Shown: positions 1-5,314 of the stretch, piece after piece
Layout: the number at the start of each line of letters is the position of its first letter
How positions within the stretch are numbered: the stretch's first letter is position 1
NCBI GenBank assembly: GCA_037144075.1
Contig: JBAWXM010000223.1
Span: 1-8,594 of the forward strand
Source: CAIPAT01 sp037144075
GTDB taxonomy: Bacteria > Verrucomicrobiota > Lentisphaeria > Victivallales > Victivallaceae
Direction: 5' to 3'
Length of the DNA: 8,594 bases
Notes under the pieces: model-generated
Seen by the model: only the letters and a program-made list of their open reading frames with translations
Database searches by the model: none
What the model was told of the DNA's origin: nothing
Position numbers and translations under genes: made by a program

Positions 1-53
1 CTGTCTCCTGTCTTTAATATTATAAATTATACAGCACTATTCAGCATTTATCC

Positions 54-82
54 TTGACTTTATAACTAAAAAGTAGTATTAT
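54..82 (+). promoter_or_regulatory. Sigma70-like promoter of the AraC-family gene
   Basis: TTGACT at 54-59 and TATTAT at 77-82 are separated by exactly 17 nt, each one mismatch from the sigma70 consensus hexamer. This puts transcription start near position 89 and leaves a short leader before the ATG at 103. An AAAGGCGG ribosome binding site at 91-98 follows. Upstream (1-53) is AT-rich with the loosely repeated word CAGCA, which might be a regulator site but is too weak to call. Confidence 0.7.
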
Positions 83-102
83 CTCACAAAAAAGGCGGAA
101 AT

Positions 103-1014
103 ATGTCGGACGCTGCGCTGGCTAAAGGGGATTTTTATTTCGGAGAAGGCGGTTTTCCAGTAACGGTCAAGTTCCTTGGCCGCAGCCTGGACCCGCAGCA
201 TCCGCACGATCTCACAGCAATTTTGCATTACCATGAATTCTCCGAACTGGTGATCATCACCCGGGGGCAGGGGATGCATCATATCGACGGCGTCGATTAT
301 CCGGTGACCGCAGGCGATGTTTTTCTGATTCAGGGCAATATCGCGCATTACTTTGTGGAACGGTTTGAAATGGAGCATTATAACGTGATGTTCGACCCCG
401 GCAAACTGACGCTGCCTGACGCTGAATTGCGGCAGATGCCCGGTTATCAGGCAATTTTCCACCTGGAACCGGCCTACCGCCGCCGTCACCGGTTCAGCAG
501 CCGTCTGCAGCTTGACCATATCAGGCTGGCGGAGATGGAAAATATTATCAGGCGGATGCAGGCTGAAATTTGGGACAGCGCCAGCGGCGCGAATGCCGCG
601 GTTTTCGGGCACCTGATAGAACTGATCGTGTTTATTTCACGGCAATATTCGGCTCAGGCTGTATCATATAAACGCAAAGGACTGCTCCGCCTGGGGAAAC
701 TGATCGGGCTGCTGGAAAAGGAATATGCCAGAGACTGGAGTCTGGACAAAATCGCCAAATTGTCCGGCATGTCCAAAAACAATCTGCTGCTGGTGTTCAA
801 AGACGCCACCGGGCATAGCCCGATAGATTTTCTGCTGAATCTGCGTCTGCGCAAAGCTGCGGAAATGCTGCTCAATTCTGATTGCAATATTGCGGAAACA
901 GCGCTAAATACCGGATTTCACGATTCCAACTATTTCACGCGGCAGTTCAGGAAGAAATTCGGACGTTCCCCGCGCCAGTACCGCGCCCGTTTTTATCTGC
1001 CCGAAGCCATTTGA
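103..1014 (+). CDS. AraC-family transcriptional regulator with N-terminal cupin sensor
   Basis: Cytoplasmic DNA-binding regulator of 303 residues, a usual length for a two-domain AraC protein. Residues about 42-84 form the cupin-type effector domain: a HYHEFSELV start, then GQGMHHIDG and a GDVFLIQG strand typical of AraC_binding domains, which usually bind a sugar or related ligand. Residues about 195-300 are the double helix-turn-helix domain. Helix-turn-helix 1 lies around 213-233 (SLDKIAKLSGMSKNNLLLVF). The family signature falls at about 265-294 and includes GFHDSNYFTRQFRKKFG followed by SPRQYR. The start at 103 is supported by AAAGGCGG just upstream and by a well-placed promoter. The gene converges on the GH18 gene with 3 nt between stop codons. 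Such regulators commonly control nearby carbohydrate genes, but no target site is identifiable here and the ligand is unknown. Confidence 0.93.
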   Translation: MSDAALAKGDFYFGEGGFPVTVKFLGRSLDPQHPHDLTAILHYHEFSELVIITRGQGMHHIDGVDYPVTAGDVFLIQGNIAHYFVERFEMEHYNVMFDPGKLTLPDAELRQMPGYQAIFHLEPAYRRRHRFSSRLQLDHIRLAEMENIIRRMQAEIWDSASGANAAVFGHLIELIVFISRQYSAQAVSYKRKGLLRLGKLIGLLEKEYARDWSLDKIAKLSGMSKNNLLLVFKDATGHSPIDFLLNLRLRKAAEMLLNSDCNIAETALNTGFHDSNYFTRQFRKKFGRSPRQYRARFYLPEAI

Positions 1015-1017
1015 CAA

Positions 1018-2100
1018 TTACTGTGATTTCCAGGCCTGCCGCATCGCCTGAGTCAGCGGAGCGGAGCCGTCGGGCATAGCGTCGTGATGCATAGCCCAGC
1101 AGAATACCCCGGAATAACCGTTGGCTTTAGCCCAGGCGGTTTTATCCGCGATGCTTTGCGGGTCATCGGCAGGGATCATGGTTTTGCCGTCCGGCGAAGT
1201 GAAACGGGCGGCGCGCGTGGCGGGATCGTATTCCCGTTTCCAATCCTTGACCAGCGGAACGATTTCAGCCCAGCCCAGCGCGGTTACTTTTTTGACTTTA
1301 TCGTTTGGCGGTACTTTTTCATAACGCTGGCAATTTTCATAGGCATAAGCATAGAACGGCAGCCCTATGCAGATTTTTTCACGGGGAATTTTCAGATCTT
1401 CCGTAAGATATTTCAACGTTTTGGCGAATCCAACATGGCGCGGATCATCCGCCGCCGGTTCGAGCGCGGCATGATAGCCCGCAATTTGCGAACCCTGGTC
1501 GTAGGCCATCAGATTAATGAAGTCGAGTTGCGTCCGCAAGGTTTCCGGATCAAGTTTTCCGGTGAACCAGCTGCCGCAGGGCAGGGCGGAGAAAACATAC
1601 ATTTTCTGTTTTTTGGTTTTGCCGATCTGATCCATTCCAAGCCGCAGTTCCCGTACCAGTTTGTCCCACAATTTTCCCTGTTCCTGGGTGACAGCGCCTT
1701 CCCAGTCCAGATCGACTCCGTCGTAATCATTCTGCTCAACGAATCCGGCAATGCCATCGACTAAACGCTTGAAAGTTTCCGGGTTGGCGCAGATTTGCGG
1801 AAATAGTTTGTAGCTGCCGCCGCCGAGACTGATAATCACCTTAGCTCCGTTCTGATGAGCCAGCTTGACCAGGCCGGGGCAGGGGTAGCGTCCGGGAATC
1901 AGAATCAGCGAGCCGTCTTCTTTGGCTTTCAGGAATGCCTGGAAGACAAAATTATATGCGGAGAAGTCGATTTTTTCCACCGGAAACTTATCCATGCCCC
2001 ATTTTTCAGTGGCATAATATCCACCCAGTATTTTTTCCGTTCCGGCAGAGGCATTCCAGCCCAGCATTAACAATCCGGCGATTATGATGAATCGTGTCAT
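1018..2100 (-). CDS. Secreted glycoside hydrolase family 18 (chitinase-like)
   Basis: A 360-residue GH18 enzyme. Residues 1-19 look like a signal peptide: a short basic start, a hydrophobic stretch IIIAGLLMLGW, then an ASA cleavage site before G20. The protein is therefore exported. The TIM-barrel landmarks are in order. SLGGG lies at 91-95. The catalytic DGVDLDWE motif lies at 127-134, with D127, D130, D132 and proton donor E134 all intact. MAYD lies at 198-201, IGLPFYAYAY at about 245-254, and the conserved barrel-end tryptophan is in GVFCWAMHHD (W335). The family cleaves beta-1,4 bonds next to GlcNAc by substrate-assisted catalysis; chitin, chitooligosaccharides or N-glycan cores are possible substrates. 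No carbohydrate-binding module is visible. AAAAGGGG at 2107-2114 gives a ribosome binding site 6 nt from the ATG. It is the last gene of a three-gene unit, 18 nt after the prepilin-like gene. Confidence 0.93.
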   Translation of the reverse strand: MTRFIIIAGLLMLGWNASAGTEKILGGYYATEKWGMDKFPVEKIDFSAYNFVFQAFLKAKEDGSLILIPGRYPCPGLVKLAHQNGAKVIISLGGGSYKLFPQICANPETFKRLVDGIAGFVEQNDYDGVDLDWEGAVTQEQGKLWDKLVRELRLGMDQIGKTKKQKMYVFSALPCGSWFTGKLDPETLRTQLDFINLMAYDQGSQIAGYHAALEPAADDPRHVGFAKTLKYLTEDLKIPREKICIGLPFYAYAYENCQRYEKVPPNDKVKKVTALGWAEIVPLVKDWKREYDPATRAARFTSPDGKTMIPADDPQSIADKTAWAKANGYSGVFCWAMHHDAMPDGSAPLTQAMRQAWKSQ

Positions 2101-2118
2101 TTTCAGCCCCTTTTAGCA

Positions 2119-2793
2119 TTAATAAAGTTGTAATTTTGTCTTGCCGTCAAAGCCGGTTATGATATACCGGAAACGGTTGTCCGTGCCGTCGAATTTTTCC
2201 CAGTAGAGGACTTGAGAAGATTGGAAGTCATTGGTTTTGCAGGCGGAAACGTGGCCGTCGAAGAACAGCACGTTGGCGCTTTGATTATGACTGAGAAACG
2301 GATAGGCATAACTATCGTAATCTGACTTGGAATTAAGCGCATAAGGGGATTTTTTGGTGATGCTCCAGCCGTCGGAGAGCAGGAACAATCTGGAAGGACT
2401 GTGCTGGACTTTGATTGAGAGGCACGGATAGTTTGCCAGCGAGGGCGTGGCGTAACGGGCGGCATAAGTCAGCCACCACCAGGAGCCAGTCCCGTACTGT
2501 GCCGTCAGCGGGCAGACGAACGTTTTCTGGTTGGTTATATATTTTTCGTCAAGCAGTTTACGACTGTATATTTTCAGCGCGGAGTCATCCGGCAGCCACA
2601 GGAAGCCGTTGTAGTCATTGGCATATTGCGCAAATCCCAGTCCGACTTGCTTTTGATTGCTCATGCAGTTGATTGCTTTGGCTTTGTTCCTGGCTTTGTT
2701 TAATGCCGGCAGCAGCATTGAGGCCAAAATCGCGATGATCGCGATCACCACGAGGAGTTCGATGAGTGTAAAATTTTTCCTGCTTGAAACCAT
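2119..2793 (-). CDS. Prepilin-like protein with N-terminal methylation domain and H-X9-DG motif
   Basis: A 224-residue protein beginning with a class III prepilin leader: a short basic head of seven residues, then FTLIELLVVIAIIAILASML. Glu12, the E5 of the processed protein, is present. The residue before the cleavage point is Asn7, not the usual Gly. The hydrophobic helix is followed by LLPALNKARNKAKAINCMSNQKQVGLGF, typical of the DUF1559/pseudopilin-like group abundant in Lentisphaerae and Planctomycetes. Near the C-terminus, H169 and the pair D179-G180 form the H-X9-DG motif of this group (HNQSANVLFFDG). Four cysteines at 43, 94, 124 and 185 could form disulfides. Role in the family is poorly known; surface exposure after inner-membrane anchoring is inferred. 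AAGGAG at 2801-2806 gives a strong ribosome binding site 7 nt from the start. It lies 15 nt after the regulator gene and 18 nt before the GH18 gene, so all three are probably cotranscribed. Confidence 0.92.
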   Translation of the reverse strand: MVSSRKNFTLIELLVVIAIIAILASMLLPALNKARNKAKAINCMSNQKQVGLGFAQYANDYNGFLWLPDDSALKIYSRKLLDEKYITNQKTFVCPLTAQYGTGSWWWLTYAARYATPSLANYPCLSIKVQHSPSRLFLLSDGWSITKKSPYALNSKSDYDSYAYPFLSHNQSANVLFFDGHVSACKTNDFQSSQVLYWEKFDGTDNRFRYIITGFDGKTKLQLY

Positions 2794-2808
2794 GATATTT
2801 CTCCTTAT

Positions 2809-3882
2809 TTATGTTGAAAGTCTTTCGACGATATCCGGCTCAACGATGATGTCGCGCCAGGGTTGTTCGGGATTTATTGTTCTGCTGGTCAGGCATTCGG
2901 CCGCCTGAATGGCAATTTTCTGTCCATTGACGGATATCGAACTCATGGGAACCCGGTAACTGGTGGCCCATGGGGTATTGTAATAACCCAGAATGGCAAG
3001 ATCGTCCGGAATGCGGAGTCCCATCGTGGCGGCAATTTCGTAGAACGGCCTGGCCATATAGTCCCCGAATGCAAAGATGGCGTCCGGGCGGTATTGCCGC
3101 AATCTTTCTTCTAAAAGGTCGTAATGTCCGTTCTCAAAAAGTTCCTCCTGGTAATCAATCACCATGTCCGGGGTGAATTCAATCCGGTGTTCAGCCAGGG
3201 CTTTTTTAGCTCCTTCCAGGATAAGCACAGCATCGAAATAAAGCCGCGGCGGCGGAGGCATTACAAATAATATTCTCCGGCGGCCGCGTTTAAGCAGATA
3301 TTCGGCGCCAAGACGGCCGCCGCCGGTATAGTCAGTCAGGACATTGTCTGCTTCAATATCAGGCGCATGGTTGCGGAACATGAATACCAGATTGCCGATG
3401 CGGCGCCGGTATTCGCGCAGCATCTCAAAAGGAAAGTTGCTATATCCGTCAATGATAAACCCGGCAGGACTGGAGCTGATCAGCCGGATAATCTGCTCTT
3501 TCAATTGTTCGCTGCCGGTCTGCCGCCAGTCGGTGTCGAGCAGCATGGAATAGAAGCCGCGATCCTGAAGCTGGCGGCTTACGACGGCAGTCATTTCCTG
3601 ATACAGGTGACCGTGAGAATAAAGCAGCAGCGCTACGGTTTCATGTTTCTGGATGTCCAGATTTTTCCGGACGAATACCCCTTTGCAGGGATGTTTCTCC
3701 AGCAGTCCGTCTGCTTCCAGCCGAGCCAGTGCTTTGCGTAAAGTGATGACGTTGACATTGAACATGTCTGCCATCTGCCGCTGTCCAGGGATCTGTCCAG
3801 TCAGCAGGCCTTTACTGATCTGCTGCTTCAACTTCGCAACGATCGCTTCATATTTGTTTTCAACTTTGATGCAGGTGTCCAT
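2809..3882 (-). CDS. GntR-type winged helix / LacI-type sensor transcriptional regulator
   Basis: A 357-residue chimeric regulator with the same architecture as Bacillus AraR. Residues about 10-72 are a GntR winged helix-turn-helix: YEAIVAKLKQQISKGLLTGQ, then IPGQRQMADMF and the recognition segment VNVITLRKALARLEADGLL. Residues about 81-354 resemble the LacI/periplasmic-binding-like ligand domain. Landmarks there are ETVALLLYSHG, AGFIIDGYSN, TDYTGGGRLGAEYLLKRGRRRILFV (about 193-217), DAIFAFGDYMA and the closing PDDLAILGYYNTPW segment followed by AIQAAECL. The family usually represses sugar-use genes until an effector sugar binds. It heads an apparent three-gene unit with the prepilin-like and GH18 genes. 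The promoter and a symmetric repeat lie just upstream, one repeat arm covering the weak ribosome binding region, which suggests negative autoregulation. The effector is unknown. Confidence 0.92.
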   Translation of the reverse strand: MDTCIKVENKYEAIVAKLKQQISKGLLTGQIPGQRQMADMFNVNVITLRKALARLEADGLLEKHPCKGVFVRKNLDIQKHETVALLLYSHGHLYQEMTAVVSRQLQDRGFYSMLLDTDWRQTGSEQLKEQIIRLISSSPAGFIIDGYSNFPFEMLREYRRRIGNLVFMFRNHAPDIEADNVLTDYTGGGRLGAEYLLKRGRRRILFVMPPPPRLYFDAVLILEGAKKALAEHRIEFTPDMVIDYQEELFENGHYDLLEERLRQYRPDAIFAFGDYMARPFYEIAATMGLRIPDDLAILGYYNTPWATSYRVPMSSISVNGQKIAIQAAECLTSRTINPEQPWRDIIVEPDIVERLST

Positions 3883-3883
3883 A

Positions 3884-3944
3884 TTTCAACTTCTATTTAT
3901 GAAGAACTGATGTATATACCTATATATAGTTCATGAAGTTGAAA
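3884..3944. promoter_or_regulatory. Putative operator: perfect 10-bp inverted repeat around the regulator promoter
   Basis: TTTCAACTTC at 3884-3893 is the exact reverse complement of GAAGTTGAAA at 3935-3944, with 41 nt between the arms. One arm sits between the -35 and -10 boxes, the other just ahead of the ATG at 3882 over the ribosome binding region. Inside lies a second inverted pair, GAACT (3904-3908) and AGTTC (3928-3932). Occupation of both arms would block the -10 box and could loop the DNA. Binding by the adjacent GntR/LacI-type protein is inferred from position only. Confidence 0.5.
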
Positions 3945-3951
3945 ATGTCAA
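3923..3951 (-). promoter_or_regulatory. Sigma70-like promoter of the regulator-prepilin-GH18 unit
   Basis: Read on the minus strand, TTGACA (3951-3946) is a perfect -35 box. It is followed after exactly 17 nt by TATATA (3928-3923) as the -10 box. Transcription would start near 3916, giving a leader of roughly 34 nt before the ATG at 3882. No equally good promoter was seen inside the 15-nt and 18-nt gaps downstream, so one transcript for all three genes is likely. Confidence 0.75.
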
Positions 3952-4092
3952 CAGCGAATTGCTTGTTTTTTAGAGAATATTCAGATTTTAGTACTGGCAA
4001 CATCTTGCCCGCATTACTCTAGTACTCTGTAAACCTAAAAATTTCGCATAGACTAGTTAGATTGCGGATTGGATTTATTCGTTCTTACTGAT

Positions 4093-4112
4093 GGGCGATA
4101 TGAATATCGTCC
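4093..4112. repeat. Hairpin-forming palindrome in the gap
   Basis: GGGCGATATGAATATCGTCC can fold into a 9-bp stem, with one G-T pair, around a two-base GA turn. It is not followed by a T run on either strand, so it does not look like an intrinsic terminator. It belongs to the central part of the inverted-repeat element. Confidence 0.5.
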
Positions 4113-4202
4113 GAAGGATGAACGGGAAAATACGAACGCAAGAAACTAGCCGCGTAGCGGTTGCGATCTTTTGAATTTGGATTCGTACCCTTCGAATGCC
4201 TT

Positions 4203-4218
4203 CGATACCACGGTATCG
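4203..4218. repeat. Perfect palindrome in the gap
   Basis: CGATACCACGGTATCG is a 7+7 bp inverted repeat around AC. Pairing resumes outside a small mismatch (C4199-C4200 with G4221-G4222), giving a longer imperfect stem. A shorter hairpin, CCGC-GTA-GCGG, lies at 4150-4160. No T tract follows on either strand. Confidence 0.5.
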
Positions 4219-4370
4219 GCGGTTTCTCAGAATACGAACCAATCTTCAAAATATGCGCAATCTATACGCAATTTTTAGTTTTACAGGGTACTAGCGGCAT
4301 TAAAATTCCGGACAAGGACTTCGCTGCTATTTTCATCACTCGAATGATTCTCATGGCGAGTGGGACTATT

Positions 4371-5291
4371 TCACAAGTCCTCAGAATATACGTCACTTAT
4401 CATTGAGGGATCCTTATGGCAAAGAGACTGCACAAAATTCAGCACATCGTCGAGAGCTTGCTGCTGGACCGGGGAATCGCAATAATAGAGGAAACCGTGA
4501 CTTTGCCCTTGGTAAATTTTCATCTCACAGCGAATTCCGAGCTGAGTAAGTTCATCATGCCACTCCCGGTTGAGTCGATTAGAAAAGAGCGTTTCATGTT
4601 CCGCCGCCACAATAAAGGTCGGGCAAGAGTCCTGACAAAAATAAGCAGCAGGGCTGAGTTGTTTAAATAATGGTTCAAATTGCGGTAAATAATCATTACC
4701 GGCTGCCAATTGCATACTTTTCCATATGATATCCGGAATTCCCGGCCACGGAATCATCTGTTTGGTACCGCATACAGCAATCAGCGCTGCCGGAGCCACC
4801 CAGTCTCCCGGAAGTTCTAAATTTTTGTATCGCAACGGTTCTCCGCATTCACCCGGCTGGGCGTAGGCGAGCAGACTCCCAAGGTGCGCTCCGGCAGAGC
4901 TGCCCATGACGACAATTTTCGGCTTGGCCTCGCCGGTTTTTTTTTGCAGGTATTTCACAAATTGGGCATAACTTTGACGCACGTCGAGCAACTGGTCAAA
5001 TGCAGTGATTTGCTTGTCGCACAACCGGTATCCGGTAGCCGCAGCAGCGAATCCGCGCATATTGACATATTGCATAATCGGATAATACTGCCCCCGGCTG
5101 CCGCCAGCCCAGCCGCCGCCATGGACAAAAAAGAATGCAAACGGTTCCTGGGCAGTACCCGGATCCGGTCCGGAAATATCCAGACAGCGATTGGTTATGA
5201 TCGGGTTGTCCAATGCAACACTCAAAACACAAAATTTCCCTGCAAAGTCTTCGGGCTCCGGCGCTCCGACCGGTTTTGTTTTCACATTCAT
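4371..5291 (-). CDS. Alpha/beta-hydrolase esterase/lipase-like protein
   Basis: A 306-residue cytoplasmic hydrolase of the alpha/beta fold; no signal peptide is visible. The oxyanion-hole motif HGGGWAGGS lies at 57-65. The nucleophile elbow GSSAG lies at 130-134, with Ser132. The catalytic His265 is in QSHGF. The position expected for the acid (TFIVAAEHETLF, 225-236) carries Glu233 in place of the common Asp. This pattern matches carboxylesterase/acetylesterase proteins of the HSL/BD-FAE type, which cut ester bonds such as acetyl groups on sugars; the substrate here is unknown. A frame-consistent upstream ATG at 5396 exists but lies inside the preceding gene. The start at 5291 is preferred because GGAG (5297-5300) sits 5 nt upstream and the gap to the UroD-like stop is 23 nt. 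The last 16 residues (CHKDPSM... onward) look like a non-conserved tail. It is the last gene of the symporter unit. Confidence 0.85.
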   Translation of the reverse strand: MNVKTKPVGAPEPEDFAGKFCVLSVALDNPIITNRCLDISGPDPGTAQEPFAFFFVHGGGWAGGSRGQYYPIMQYVNMRGFAAAATGYRLCDKQITAFDQLLDVRQSYAQFVKYLQKKTGEAKPKIVVMGSSAGAHLGSLLAYAQPGECGEPLRYKNLELPGDWVAPAALIAVCGTKQMIPWPGIPDIIWKSMQLAAGNDYLPQFEPLFKQLSPAAYFCQDSCPTFIVAAEHETLFSNRLNREWHDELTQLGIRCEMKIYQGQSHGFLYYCDSPVQQQALDDVLNFVQSLCHKDPSMISDVYSEDL

Positions 5292-5296
5292 AGATA

Positions 5297-5300
5297 CTCC
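5297..5300 (-). promoter_or_regulatory. Ribosome binding site that fixes the esterase start
   Basis: GGAG on the minus strand lies 5 nt before the ATG at 5291. It supports this start over the longer frame beginning at 5396, which would overlap the UroD-like gene by about 80 nt and add 35 residues that do not look like part of the fold. Confidence 0.65.
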
Positions 5301-5314
5301 ATTAATTCTTAATT

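Larger units (their letters stand above)
4085..4336 (-). other. Possible remnant reading frame inside the repeat element
   Basis: On the minus strand a frame starts with an ATG at 4336-4334 and encodes 24 residues (MKIAAKSLSGILMPLVPCKT...). It hits TAG at 4264-4262, then stays open in the same frame for 58 more codons to a TAA at 4087-4085. The second part ends FPVHPSDDIHIAHQ. If the TAG were a point mutation, this would be one polypeptide of about 84 positions. No ribosome binding site is clear and I do not recognise the product. It may simply be an open frame across a dispersed repeat, so I do not call it a gene. Confidence 0.2.
3973..4352. repeat. MITE-like or paired interspersed repeat with imperfect inverted arms
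   Basis: This gene-free interval is bounded by GAGAATATTC (3973-3982) and, on the opposite strand, GAGAATCATTC (4352-4342). The best-conserved core is 34 nt without gaps: 4019-4052 against the reverse complement of 4261-4294, with 30 identities. Both begin CTAGTAC, continue CTGTAAA and end ATAGA. Beyond the core both arms show gapped similarity, including TTGCG, then GATTGG, then TTCGT. The middle contains hairpins at 4093-4112, 4150-4160 and 4203-4218. Base composition and word use differ from the flanking genes. There is no recognisable transposase, so it could be a non-autonomous element, two inverted copies of a dispersed repeat, or a structured RNA. The interval lies between the esterase stop (4371) and the regulator promoter (3951). 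Confidence 0.5.

Noticed and set aside
79..612. Minus-strand 177-residue open frame
   Set aside because: It lies antisense to the AraC gene, shows no domain-like pattern, and is explained by the codon structure of the real gene.
1084..1764. Plus-strand 226-residue open frame
   Set aside because: It is fully antisense to the GH18 gene, whose catalytic motif and signal peptide are clear; no ribosome binding site or family pattern supports this frame.
4053..4110. Integron attC-like site near GTTAG
   Set aside because: There is no matching RYYYAAC partner and no integrase; the wider inverted repeat explains the symmetry better.
4093..4112. Intrinsic terminator for the esterase unit
   Set aside because: The stem is good but no T run follows it on the minus strand, so it is listed only as a palindrome.
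4161..4406. Plus-strand 81-residue open frame in the gap
   Set aside because: It runs opposite to the repeat-associated minus frame and into the esterase 3' end, has no ribosome binding site and no recognisable pattern.
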